A stretch of 64,000 nt of DNA from Solirubrobacteraceae bacterium. Lineage in GTDB: Bacteria > Actinomycetota > Thermoleophilia > Solirubrobacterales > Solirubrobacteraceae. The notes under the pieces were generated by a model. It searched no databases. It saw nothing but the letters and a program-made list of their open reading frames with translations, and had not been told where the DNA came from. Shown here piece by piece: positions 35,878-44,508 of this stretch; position 1 is the stretch's first letter, and every line of letters starts with the position of its first letter. The translations under genes were made by a program, and so were the position numbers. The stretch spans positions 35,415 through 99,414 of the forward strand of contig JANWLE010000076.1 in NCBI GenBank assembly GCA_025451035.1, written 5' to 3'.

Positions 35878-37449
35878 ATGGGACCTTCCAAGGCAACGCT
35901 GAGCGCTGAGCGCATGTCTACCCCCGAGCTCGGCGAGAAGCCGTTGCTGGAGGATGCGCGCGCGTCGCTGACGCCGGTGGGCGTACATGTCAGCGACCGC
36001 GATGTCCGCCGCCGCCGCCCGCCGGCTCTGTCGTTTCTGCTGCGCCTGTCGACCGCACGTCGCCTTGCCCGCGTCATCTCGCTGCTGGCGCTCGACTTCT
36101 TCGCGCTCGCCGTGGCGATCTTCGCGGCGCTCGTGCTCAAGGCGGTCGTGCTTGAAAAGGCCGAAGCGACGGGCTTGAGCGGGCAGCTGCAGGAGACCAG
36201 GCACTTCCTTCCGTTTGCGTATCTGCTGACCGTGCTCCTGTTCGCCCGCTCCGGCCTGTACGCGAGCCGCAACCAGCGACCGGGCATGCCGCGCATCGTC
36301 ACATGCCTGTTTCAGGTGATGATGGTGGCGCTCATCTTCGCCGTCGCCAGCGGCGAACACTTTCACAGCTACTACATCTTCTACGCGTCACTGGCCTTCT
36401 CGTTGCTGTATGTCTCCTCGCTGCGCTACCTGTACGAACGAGTTACCGGCGTGATCCTGCGCGCCGCCGGCTACCGCCGCCGCACGGTGTTGGTGGGCAG
36501 CGCCAAGAACGTCAGCGATCTCGCCGGCGCGCTCCGCGGCACACCCCACTCGCCGATCGAATACGTCGGCTACCTCGCCTTGCGAGAGGAGCCCGCCGGC
36601 AGCCTGCGCGCGCTGGGGTCACTGCGGGACCTCGAGCGGGTGCTGGAGCAGGAGCGGGTCGACGAGGTGATAATCGCGGACCCTGACTTTCCCCAGGAGG
36701 AGGCGGTGGAGCTGGTCGACAAATGCCATCGCGGCGGCGTACGCGTGCTCTTCGCCCCCTCCACGATGGAGATCCTGATCCAGCGCGCCGAGTTCGTGCC
36801 CGGCGAGTCGGTGCCGCTGTTCGAGCTCGGGCCGCCCGTGTTCGAGGGGATCGACTTCGCCCTGAAGCGCAGCTTCGACTTGGTCGGGTCGGTGCTGCTG
36901 TTGGCGCTGCTCAGCCCCGTGCTGCTCGCTATCTGCCTGGCTGTAAAGCTGACCTCGCGCGGGCCGGTGTTGTTCCGCTCGATGCGCCCCGGCATCGGCC
37001 AGCGGCCCTTCGCCTGTCTGAAGTTCCGCACCATGTACGTCGACGCCGAACAGCGCCAACAGGCGCTGGAAGGCCTCAACGAGGCATCGGGGGCGCTCTT
37101 TAAGATTCGCGACGACCCGCGCACCACCCCGGTCGGCAGGCTGCTGCGGCGTTTCTCGCTGGACGAGCTGCCCCAGCTGATCAACGTCCTGCGCGGCGAG
37201 ATGTCGCTCGTGGGGCCGCGCCCGCTACCGCAGCGTGACTATGACCTGCTCGCCGACTGGCACCGCAAGCGCTACCTGGTGCTCCCCGGCGTCACCGGCC
37301 TGTGGCAGGTATCGGGCCGCTCGGAGCTCGACTTCGACGACCTGGTGCACCTGGACTTCATCTACCTCGAGCGCTGGTCGCTGGCACTCGACCTCGCGAT
37401 CCTGCTGAAGACGATCCCCGCGGTGTTCACCCAGCGCGGCGCCTACTGA
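35878..37449 (+). CDS. Undecaprenyl-phosphate sugar-1-phosphate transferase (WbaP/exopolysaccharide type)
   Basis: Membrane enzyme starting lipid-linked glycan assembly. 523 residues: cytoplasmic N-terminus, about four helices (CoA-binding-like region from ~60), a nucleotide-binding-like middle domain (RRTVLVGSAKNVSDL), one more helix (DLVGSVLLLALLSPVLLAIC), and the C-terminal catalytic domain with FKRSFDL, RGPVLFRSMRPGIG, KFRTMYVDAE, RLLRRFSLDELPQLINVLRGEMSLVGPRPL and VTGLWQVSGRS. ATG 35878 is taken within an open frame; ATG 35914 is an alternative. Its stop overlaps the convergent GT gene by 7 nt. Confidence 0.92.
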   Translation: MGPSKATLSAERMSTPELGEKPLLEDARASLTPVGVHVSDRDVRRRRPPALSFLLRLSTARRLARVISLLALDFFALAVAIFAALVLKAVVLEKAEATGLSGQLQETRHFLPFAYLLTVLLFARSGLYASRNQRPGMPRIVTCLFQVMMVALIFAVASGEHFHSYYIFYASLAFSLLYVSSLRYLYERVTGVILRAAGYRRRTVLVGSAKNVSDLAGALRGTPHSPIEYVGYLALREEPAGSLRALGSLRDLERVLEQERVDEVIIADPDFPQEEAVELVDKCHRGGVRVLFAPSTMEILIQRAEFVPGESVPLFELGPPVFEGIDFALKRSFDLVGSVLLLALLSPVLLAICLAVKLTSRGPVLFRSMRPGIGQRPFACLKFRTMYVDAEQRQQALEGLNEASGALFKIRDDPRTTPVGRLLRRFSLDELPQLINVLRGEMSLVGPRPLPQRDYDLLADWHRKRYLVLPGVTGLWQVSGRSELDFDDLVHLDFIYLERWSLALDLAILLKTIPAVFTQRGAY

Positions 37450-38438
37450 CGGGCCCTGAGGGCCCCCGGGGAGTGGCGCCTGCGGCGCTGCGGCACGCGC
37501 GGGCGGCTGCACACGGTCCCCGTCCGGGCAAGCGCGGTCTCATACGCGCTCCAGGTCGCGCGCGCGGCGTCCGCCCACGACCAGGCGCGCGTGTCGTTGG
37601 GCGGCGGGCTCGCCGTCTGGGCTACCTGCACGAGCGCGCACAAGTCTCCCGCCCCGACGAAGTCAGCGCGTCCATCGAGAACCTCTCTCAACGTCGGGGC
37701 GTCGCACGCGGCGACCGGCGTGCCGCAGGCGAGCGCCTCGATCGCCGGCAGCCCCGAGCCTTCGTGGCTGGGGAGGACGAGCGCCTGCGCGCCGCTGTAG
37801 ATGGCGGCCAGATCCTCGTCTGAGACTCGACCGGTGAGGACCACGTTCGGCAGTTCCTGCGCCCACGGACGGGTCGGGCCGACCAGTACGAGCGGCAGCT
37901 CACGCTCCGCCTGCGCGAGCTTGACCAGGTGCTTGCGGGGCTCGGAGTGCAGCAGGCTGCCGACCCACACCAGATAGCGCTCGGGCAGGCGCAGGCGCCG
38001 GCGGACAACTTCGATCTCTTGCGCGTCGCGCCGGTACATGCTCACGGAGGGAGCCTCCGGTATCACGGTCAGACGCTCGGGGTCGATGCCCAGCCGCGAG
38101 ACCGCTTCGTTGGCGAGCGCGTACGTGGGGACAATCACCCGCATGGCTCGCTGCACCGCCAGGTCGCGCAGACGGAAACGCGCGCCCGTGCGCAGATACT
38201 CGCTCGGCCGCCTAAGTGCGACGAGGTCGTGCAGGGTCACCACCATTGGGCAGGGGCTACGCAGCATCGCCCCCTGCACCCAGGGGGAGTGAAACAGGTC
38301 AACGCCACGCGGCTGGTGCGTCTCGATGATGTGCGTTCCCGCTTTCGCGGTCTGGTGCAGCGCCCCCAACAGGTAGCGCGTGTGACGGCCCACGCCGCGC
38401 GGGTCGGTTACGGGACGGCTGTCGAATGCAACTCTCAT
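37443..38438 (-). CDS. Glycosyltransferase family 4 (GT-B)
   Basis: 331 residues. Starts MRVAFDSRPVTDPRGVGRHTRY, then FHSPW, TLHDL, VVWVGSL-type hinge (YLVWVGSLL), and the C-terminal donor-site signature LVLPSHEGSGLPAIEALACGTPVAA. Acceptor and sugar unknown. ATG 38438 chosen; the frame is open further to 38582 but the extra residues are Cys/Arg-rich and non-homologous. The stop overlaps the preceding convergent gene. The 204-bp spacer upstream (38439-38642) shows no gene. Confidence 0.87.
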   Translation of the reverse strand: MRVAFDSRPVTDPRGVGRHTRYLLGALHQTAKAGTHIIETHQPRGVDLFHSPWVQGAMLRSPCPMVVTLHDLVALRRPSEYLRTGARFRLRDLAVQRAMRVIVPTYALANEAVSRLGIDPERLTVIPEAPSVSMYRRDAQEIEVVRRRLRLPERYLVWVGSLLHSEPRKHLVKLAQAERELPLVLVGPTRPWAQELPNVVLTGRVSDEDLAAIYSGAQALVLPSHEGSGLPAIEALACGTPVAACDAPTLREVLDGRADFVGAGDLCALVQVAQTASPPPNDTRAWSWADAARATWSAYETALARTGTVCSRPRVPQRRRRHSPGALRARQ

Positions 38439-38642
38439 CGGTGTGCAAGCAGTTTCGGCTGTCCCCCGGAAGTTGTCACAGGCAACATACCGGTTTGCGC
38501 AGACCACGCAGCATAGGTGCAGACGGTGAAGTGCTCTCGAGCCAAGGTCTTCCTCATAGCAGGAGCGTTTGGGTGCAGTCAAACGAATGTCTATCGGCGT
38601 CTTCGCCCACGGTGGGGTGCCGCTGCTCTAGCCTGGCTCGAG

Positions 38643-39272
38643 ATGCCGTCCCGCGACTACTACGAAGACCTATGGCAGCTCGTGCCGGAGGGCCACGAGC
38701 CGCCGTACTTCAAACGGCGCCTGTCGTTCTTGCTCGAGCGCTTGGGGCAGGACGCCGGGCGCGTGCTCGACGTGGGCTGCGGCGAGGGCCGTTTCACGCG
38801 CGAGCTCGCATGTGCGGGGGCGCGCGTCGTCGGCGTCGACGTTGCCGAGGAGCCGCTGCGTCGCGCCCGTGCGCAATGTCCCGGGCTCGAGCTGCGGCTC
38901 ATCGCCGAAGGAGAGCGATGGCCGTTTGACGACGCGAGCTTCGACGCCGTCTGGGCGGGCGAGGTGATCGAGCATGTCGCGGACACGGCGCGCTGGTTCT
39001 CGGAGGTACGCCGGGTGCTGCGCCCGCAAGGCAGCCTGCTGCTCAGCACACCGGCGCATGCGCCGCTCACACGTATGCGCCTGGCACTGTCCGCGCGCGC
39101 GTTCGCCGCGCATTTCGACCCCTGCGGCGAGCATCTGCGCTTCTATGACCGCCGCACGTTGACCGGCTTGTTGGAGGAGTTCGGCTTCCACGAGATCTCG
39201 ATCGCCGGCGCCGGAGGCTCGCCGCTCGCGCCGGCGGTGATGCTCGCCGGTGCGCGCCGGCGACGCTTTTGA
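38643..39272 (+). CDS. SAM-dependent methyltransferase (class I)
   Basis: 209 residues. Motif I VLDVGCGEGRFTRELA, motif II VVGVDVAEEPL, post-II PFDDASFDAVWAGEVIEHV, and LRPQGSLLLSTPAHAPL, a type-11 methyltransferase similar to those acting on glycans or lipid-linked sugars. ATG 38643 is supported by TAGCCT 8 nt upstream (leaderless type) and by homology start at MPSRDYYEDL. Its position within the glycan locus suggests it methylates a sugar residue; inferred. Confidence 0.86.
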   Translation: MPSRDYYEDLWQLVPEGHEPPYFKRRLSFLLERLGQDAGRVLDVGCGEGRFTRELACAGARVVGVDVAEEPLRRARAQCPGLELRLIAEGERWPFDDASFDAVWAGEVIEHVADTARWFSEVRRVLRPQGSLLLSTPAHAPLTRMRLALSARAFAAHFDPCGEHLRFYDRRTLTGLLEEFGFHEISIAGAGGSPLAPAVMLAGARRRRF

Positions 39273-39308
39273 GGTCAGCCGCCGGCGCAGGCGGGTCCGC
39301 CTTTCGGC

Positions 39309-41699
39309 CTAGTGGCCTGGGGTGGCCGAACGCTTGAGCGACCGCAGCAGGCTCTGGATACGCGAACGCGGCGATGAGCTCGCCCGCCCAGCCGCTTGCG
39401 CTGAGTGCAGCAGGCTCTGGATACGCAAACGCTGCGACGGGCTCGCCCGTCGTGCCGGTTTAGCCCTCGCGTGAACGGGCTTGGCGACTCGAGCCTTACG
39501 CGCCGACACCTTCCCGGCGGCGCGCAGCGCGAGCACGAAGTCGTTTTGGATTTCCACCGCTTCGGGGTTGCCCTGCGCGATTAGGCTCGGCGCGATCGAC
39601 TCGGGGTTCAGGTAGATCGCGGCACGCAGCTCCGTCAGCGCAGCGGTCGGGTCGCTCGCCAGGTCGAAGCGGCCGAGCGAGAGCCACGTCTGCGGGTTTG
39701 AGGGCTGTAGGCGGACGGCTTGTTGCAGCGTCGCGCGCGTGAGCTGCCTCTTGCCGCTGCTCTGCTGAACCGCGGCGAGGGTGAACAGTGCCGTCACCGA
39801 GAGCGGGTCACGCGATACCGCTCTTTCGGCGGCGGCACGCGCCGCGGGCAGGTGGTGGCTGGCGAGCAAGTCCAGCGCTTGGTTGGCGGCGTCGACAGAG
39901 CGCTGGGGCTGAGACTGCGCCCACACGGCCAGCCCCGTGGCGACGAGCACGCAGGCGATCAGCACGGCCCGCGTGGAACGCAGATCGGCACGGGTGGGTG
40001 CCCGCCACGCCGGCGGCTTGCGGGCGGCGTGGACGCCGCCCGGTATGACCAGCGTCGGCGCCTCAGAGCACGATGCTGAGGGCGGACCGCGGCCCGCCAG
40101 CCAGCCCGCGCAAAAGAGCGCTACGCAAGCGGTCCCCGGCACATACCACGTCCAGTCGACAAACGAGTGCACGCCGAACACGACGACCAGGCACAGCATG
40201 CTCAGCATGCCTATACGCTCAGCGCCATAGGGCTGCGACTCTCTGCTAAAGCCTCGGCGGCCGAGGCGCAGGTCGAGTGGACGGGTGGCGCGGGCGGCGG
40301 CGGCCAGCCACGCCGCCAGCAGCGCGAGCGTCACGAGGAGGCCTACGAGTCCCAGGTCGGCGAGCGTCTGCACGATGTAGCCGTGGGCGTTTTTGGCTTC
40401 GAGCGTTCCTTCCCTGTAGTGCAGCTGCGCTGTTTCGTAGCCGCGGGCGCCGACGCCGAAGACGGGATGGTCCCTAAAGATCTCAAGCGCCTGATTCCAG
40501 TAGGCGGCGCGTACGCTCGCGAGCGCCGTGAGCCGGCTCGGGCTGTTCGTGGCGACCGTCTTGTGGATGTCGGTGAGCGAGTTGAACCCGTCCGAGACGT
40601 TGCCGGCAAGGCCACGGTGCGAGGCTGCCACGACCCCCACCGCGGCCAGCACGCAGGCAACCAGCAGGCTGATGAGCAGCGCGCCGGCGCGCTGGCGGGC
40701 AGCGGGCCTCGGCGCACGACGGGCGGTTGAGAACGCGATCAGCAGTCCCGCCGCGCCAACGAGGATCAACACCACCACCACCAGCACCCCGAGCTCATGT
40801 CCGGCGGCCACGCGTTCGGCCAATGGCACGTTGTCGGCCGTGAGGGCGTGACGGGAGAAATCCCACGCCACCACGATCACCGCCCCGACGGAGCTGATGA
40901 TCAGCAGCACGGCCCCGCGCAGACGCAACGGCACCAGCACGAACCACAGGATCAGGCCGAGCGCGAGCGCCGCTAGCGCGCCACGGGAGTAAGCGAGCAT
41001 CGAGGTGACGAGCAGCAGCGTCAGCGCTGGATAGGCCAGCACACTGAGCAGCGCATGGCCCGAGCGGCGGGCGCCGAGCCACATGCAGGCGATCGCGCCC
41101 ATGCCCGCGGCGAGCCCAATCGCGTTCCAGTAGCCGATTGGTTCCTGCAGGCGCGCAAAGGTCTCGCTCGCGTCAAACGTGGCTGGGTAGATCTTCGTCA
41201 GCAGCGCGTAGCCGCAGACCGTTACGGTCGCTAGCGCGACGCCGCCGAGCACCGCTGGCCAGCGTGAGGGGGCCAGGCGGACCAGCGCCACCGCTGCCGC
41301 GAACACGCCGCAATAGGCGAGCAGCCGCGCACCGTCCTGCCAGCTGTTGTCTGGCTGTACAGACCACACCACCGAGATAGCGCTCAGCAACGCGAACGCC
41401 ACGAGCAGCCCGACCGCCCAGACGCCGTGGAGGGCTCTCCCTGCCGGCGTGAGCAGCGCCGCGACGATGACCACGATCGCTGCGCCGATCGTCAGGCGCA
41501 CCTCGAGATGGGTCATCGCTTCGAGGTCGAGCCCGCCGCGGGCGCTGAAGGTGATCCAGCACATGACCGCTGCGAGCAGCACGGTCGCCACGCTGAGCGA
41601 GGAGCTCAGCTGCAGCAGCCGCCTGTTGACCGGCTCGAGCTGAGCGCCGGCGGGACGCTCGAGCAGCGGACGTTCAGATACCGCGGCGCTTGAGGACAC
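39309..41699 (-). CDS. O-antigen polymerase/ligase-like membrane protein with C-terminal TPR region
   Basis: 796 residues. Residues ~30-510 hold about 12 membrane helices with the Wzy/WaaL-type large loop that includes VFGVGARGYETAQLHYREGTLEAKNAHGYIVQ (split here by position 420-450, conserved Ala-His-Asn/Tyr type segment). Residues ~590-720 read as TPR repeats (ALDLLASHHLPAARAAAERA, LSVTALFTLAAVQQS). A basic tail carries two copies of an RIQSLL motif, encoded by a 43-nt direct repeat. GTG start overlaps the upstream gene by 26 nt. Polymerase versus ligase cannot be decided from sequence. Confidence 0.82.
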   Translation of the reverse strand: MSSSAAVSERPLLERPAGAQLEPVNRRLLQLSSSLSVATVLLAAVMCWITFSARGGLDLEAMTHLEVRLTIGAAIVVIVAALLTPAGRALHGVWAVGLLVAFALLSAISVVWSVQPDNSWQDGARLLAYCGVFAAAVALVRLAPSRWPAVLGGVALATVTVCGYALLTKIYPATFDASETFARLQEPIGYWNAIGLAAGMGAIACMWLGARRSGHALLSVLAYPALTLLLVTSMLAYSRGALAALALGLILWFVLVPLRLRGAVLLIISSVGAVIVVAWDFSRHALTADNVPLAERVAAGHELGVLVVVVLILVGAAGLLIAFSTARRAPRPAARQRAGALLISLLVACVLAAVGVVAASHRGLAGNVSDGFNSLTDIHKTVATNSPSRLTALASVRAAYWNQALEIFRDHPVFGVGARGYETAQLHYREGTLEAKNAHGYIVQTLADLGLVGLLVTLALLAAWLAAAARATRPLDLRLGRRGFSRESQPYGAERIGMLSMLCLVVVFGVHSFVDWTWYVPGTACVALFCAGWLAGRGPPSASCSEAPTLVIPGGVHAARKPPAWRAPTRADLRSTRAVLIACVLVATGLAVWAQSQPQRSVDAANQALDLLASHHLPAARAAAERAVSRDPLSVTALFTLAAVQQSSGKRQLTRATLQQAVRLQPSNPQTWLSLGRFDLASDPTAALTELRAAIYLNPESIAPSLIAQGNPEAVEIQNDFVLALRAAGKVSARKARVAKPVHARAKPARRASPSQRLRIQSLLHSAQAAGRASSSPRSRIQSLLRSLKRSATPGH
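39344..39449 (-). repeat. 43-nt tandem-type direct repeat at the 3' end of the ligase gene
   Basis: Two copies (39344-39386 and 39407-39449) start GCAGCAGGCTCTGGATACGC and differ at a few positions, offset 63 nt (21 codons) in frame. They encode the repeated basic tail motif RIQSLL plus the flanking ARAS/ASPS residues. The in-frame period suggests a duplicated protein module. Confidence 0.8.
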
Positions 41700-42222
41700 G
41701 CTCTCGCAGGGTTTGGCCCGCGGCGCCCAGGGCGCAGGCGAGCACGAAGATGACGAGTGCCAACAGCGGCGCCGGCAGCGAACTGAAGACAGAGGCGATG
41801 TTCGCGTGCGTCACGCCGGGAACGACGAGTTTGTTGCCTACCGCGACTCTTCCTGGAGACATGTGCCCGGCGCTGTCGATCGCGTGTTGTTCGGTGGGGG
41901 TTACCGGTAGCGGCACGGCTTGGGCGGCGCCAGGCAGTCCGCCGCCGCCGCTCGAGAGACCGCCCGCGGTGGCCAGCTGGGCTTTGCGGATCAGTTCTTC
42001 GCAGTCGCTGTATTGGCGCCCCGTTTCGGCAAGTTCTTTGAGCGCCTTGCGGTATGCGGCCTGCTTGAAACCGCTGAGTGACTTCCCGTTCACGCATCTG
42101 TAGATGATCGTCGAGGCTTCGCTTGCGCAGGCGAGCGAAGGCGTCATCAGCATCGCCGTCGATACGAGCGCCAACAGCGGCGCGCGGGATCTCAGAAGCC
42201 GTCTCATCGCTGGCCGTCGCAC
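41674..42222 (-). CDS. Hypothetical secreted/membrane-anchored protein with C-terminal TM
   Basis: 182 residues. A signal-like segment (LLALVSTAMLMTPSLACA) at about 16-33 is followed by a possible cleavage site, a soluble region with CVNGKSLSGFKQAAYRKALKEL and a nearby SDCEEL Cys, a Gly-rich linker, and a C-terminal helix (PLLALVIFVLACALGAAGQ, about 150-168) with a basic cytoplasmic tail. Function unknown. GTG 42222 lies 1 nt from the stop of the upstream GT; ATG 42207 is an alternative. The 3' end overlaps the polymerase/ligase gene, so a role in assembly is plausible. Confidence 0.7.
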   Translation of the reverse strand: MRRPAMRRLLRSRAPLLALVSTAMLMTPSLACASEASTIIYRCVNGKSLSGFKQAAYRKALKELAETGRQYSDCEELIRKAQLATAGGLSSGGGGLPGAAQAVPLPVTPTEQHAIDSAGHMSPGRVAVGNKLVVPGVTHANIASVFSSLPAPLLALVIFVLACALGAAGQTLRERVLKRRGI

Positions 42223-42223
42223 G

Positions 42224-43327
42224 CTAGCAGCCTATCCGGGAGGCGCCGAGGCTGTGCAGCGCACGCGAGAAACCACTCGCCCACGCCTCGTGGTTGTAGG
42301 CGAGCACGTCGCGCGCGCCGGCGCGTCCCAGCTGGCTGCGCAGACGCCCGTCCAGGGCGAGCTTGCGCAACGCAGCGGCGAGCGCCTGGCTGTCTGAGGC
42401 CCGCACCACCAGCCCGTTGTGGCCGTCGCGTACGAGCCCGCCTGCAACGGCCCCGACCGCGTCGCTCGCAATGATAGGAACGTGCTGATTCATCGCCTCG
42501 TTGATCACCAAGCCCCATGGCTCACGGAACGTTCTCGTGGGAATCGATGGCACTACCAAGACGTCAGCGGCTGCGTAGAAGTTGCGCAGCTGCCGGGCGT
42601 TGAGGCGGCCGACGCATCTCGTCTCGTCCGCCGCAGAGCCCACCGCGCCGTCGGCGGGGATCCCAGGGGGGGCGGATCCCACACCGACGAGGACGAGCGC
42701 GGCGGTGGGTACCGAAAGACCCGAGGCACGCCAGGCCATTAACAGAACCCGGAGTCCCTTTTCCCGGTCTGGGCGACCTACAAACAAGAAATTTGTGCGG
42801 CTCTCGGCAGGCCACGCCGGCGCGAGCTCGATCGCCTGCGCCGGGGCGCTCCAGAAGCCGTTGTCGACCGACTGGGGCGCGACGTGCACGTTGCGCGCGC
42901 CACGCGCCCGGACGTAGGCGCTGACGTGCGGGCCATAGGTCACGACTGCGTCCGCAGAGCGGTACAGGCGCCGCAGCGCCAGGTAGCTGACCGCATGCGC
43001 GGCGGTGCGCGGGTGCGCCCACAGCGAGCTCCACAAGATCAGCGGTACGCGTGCGCGTCGCGCCCCGCTCCACGCCGCCGGCAGCGCCACCCTGCCGCCG
43101 GTGGAGCAAACCACTGCCCGGTAGTCGCCGCTGGCGGCGAGCGCCGCTAGGTGGCTCTGTTTGACGCGGCTGTGAGGGAACGGCAAGTCGCCCGGCTGCT
43201 CGTCGGCGCCGTGCTTGGAGCGCCCGCCGAACAGCGCGAAATGCACGAGCTCGCGTTCATGCAGGGCGCCGACGGCGCCGATCCGCTCCGGCGGAGCGTG
43301 GGAGGTGACAAACAGGACGGGCTTCAC
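42224..43327 (-). CDS. Glycosyltransferase family 4 (GT-B)
   Basis: 367 residues. N-terminal acceptor domain begins MKPVLFVTSHAPPERIGAVG, hinge FLFVGRPDREKGLRVLLMAW, and C-terminal donor site VLVVPSIPTRTFREPWGLVINEAMNQHVPIIASD (E-x7-E type). Sugar specificity unknown. GTG start overlaps the previous gene's stop by 4 nt (GTGA). Part of a minus-strand run of five coupled genes (46178 to 39309). Confidence 0.88.
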   Translation of the reverse strand: MKPVLFVTSHAPPERIGAVGALHERELVHFALFGGRSKHGADEQPGDLPFPHSRVKQSHLAALAASGDYRAVVCSTGGRVALPAAWSGARRARVPLILWSSLWAHPRTAAHAVSYLALRRLYRSADAVVTYGPHVSAYVRARGARNVHVAPQSVDNGFWSAPAQAIELAPAWPAESRTNFLFVGRPDREKGLRVLLMAWRASGLSVPTAALVLVGVGSAPPGIPADGAVGSAADETRCVGRLNARQLRNFYAAADVLVVPSIPTRTFREPWGLVINEAMNQHVPIIASDAVGAVAGGLVRDGHNGLVVRASDSQALAAALRKLALDGRLRSQLGRAGARDVLAYNHEAWASGFSRALHSLGASRIGC

Positions 43328-44508
43328 CGCAGCGCCCGTTCGTAGGCGGCTAGGGTCGTTTCACCGCAGCGCTCCCAGGTGAAGTTGCGCTCGACCGTGG
43401 CGCGCGCCCATCTGCCGGTCTCACGCAGACGGTCGGGGTCGCTGAGCAGCTCATCGATGCGCTGTGACAGACGCTCGATGTCGCCCGGCGGGACGAGCAC
43501 CAGGCCGGCGCCAGCGGCCGAGATCTCATCCGGTCCTGGCTCGCCGCGACAGCCGATGGCGGGCAGGCAGCCAGCCATCGCCTCGATGTAGGCGACGCCG
43601 AACGCCTCCTCGGTGGACGGCATCACGAACAGTGTGCAGCGCCTGGCCTGCTCGAGCGCGGCGGCCGGCTCGAGCTGCCCGCGAAACTCGACGCGCTCGG
43701 CTACGCCAAGGCGCTCGGCGAGACCTTCCAGAGGCACTCGCTCCGGCCCGTCACCCACGATCACATAGCGCAGCGTGGGGTGGCGCTCGGCCAGCACCGC
43801 AAGCGCGCGCAGCACGTCGGCGTGGCGCTTGCGGGCCACTAGGTGGGAGACGGTGACCAGCGAGGGGGGGCCCGCCAGGCGCACGCCGCCTCTCGGCGGC
43901 GGCAGGTCCGTGCCGAGGTGCACCACCGCGGTCTGGCGCGCTCCGAGCGCCTGCGAGAGCCGCGCGATCTCGTGGCTATTGGCAAGCACCAGGCTGGCGC
44001 GGCTCATCGTCCGGCGCAGGACCGCCGGCCCGCGCGCGTAGCGCGGCGCGACATACAGCACGTCACCGCCGTGGACGGAGATCACCAGCGGCTTGCCGAG
44101 GTGAGCGCGGCGAGCTGCGTCGCCGGCCGGCACTGCGTTGTGCGCATGGATCAAGTCGAACGGGAACGAGTGTCGCAGCCTGCGCAGCGCGAGCGCGAGC
44201 GGCGGGGCCGCCCAGCTGCCCCAGGCGGGGTAGAACCGCGCCCGGGGCGGGGAGACGTACGGGACGTAGCTCACCTGCAGGCCGTCGCGGACTTCAAGGC
44301 GTGGTTGGCGCGCCAGTGTGCGCCACTGCTCCAGCGCTCGGCGGGGGCCATCGGCGAGCGAGGCGCGCGGCGGGATCAGCCGGTGCAGCACCAGCACTCT
44401 GACCTCGGCGCCCGCGTCGCGCGCGGCGAGCGCCTGGCGGTGTGCCCAGATGCCGAGCACCGCGTCGGAGCGGCTGGGGTAGAACTCGGCTAGGACCGCG
44501 ACCTTCAA
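43324..44508 (-). CDS. Glycosyltransferase family 4 (GT-B)
   Basis: 394 residues from a TTG start. KVAVLAEFYPSRSDAVLGIWAHRQ opens the acceptor domain, then FDLIHAHNAVPAG, VISVHGGD, TVSHLVARKRHADVLRAL, and the donor site CTLFVMPSTEEAFGVAYIEAMAGCLPAIG. The frame is open to 44850 but upstream residues overlap the GT2 gene and have no family match. TTG 44508 overlaps the GT2 stop by 4 nt (TTGA), matching the coupling of the rest of the block, and fits where homology begins. Confidence 0.85.
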   Translation of the reverse strand: MKVAVLAEFYPSRSDAVLGIWAHRQALAARDAGAEVRVLVLHRLIPPRASLADGPRRALEQWRTLARQPRLEVRDGLQVSYVPYVSPPRARFYPAWGSWAAPPLALALRRLRHSFPFDLIHAHNAVPAGDAARRAHLGKPLVISVHGGDVLYVAPRYARGPAVLRRTMSRASLVLANSHEIARLSQALGARQTAVVHLGTDLPPPRGGVRLAGPPSLVTVSHLVARKRHADVLRALAVLAERHPTLRYVIVGDGPERVPLEGLAERLGVAERVEFRGQLEPAAALEQARRCTLFVMPSTEEAFGVAYIEAMAGCLPAIGCRGEPGPDEISAAGAGLVLVPPGDIERLSQRIDELLSDPDRLRETGRWARATVERNFTWERCGETTLAAYERALR

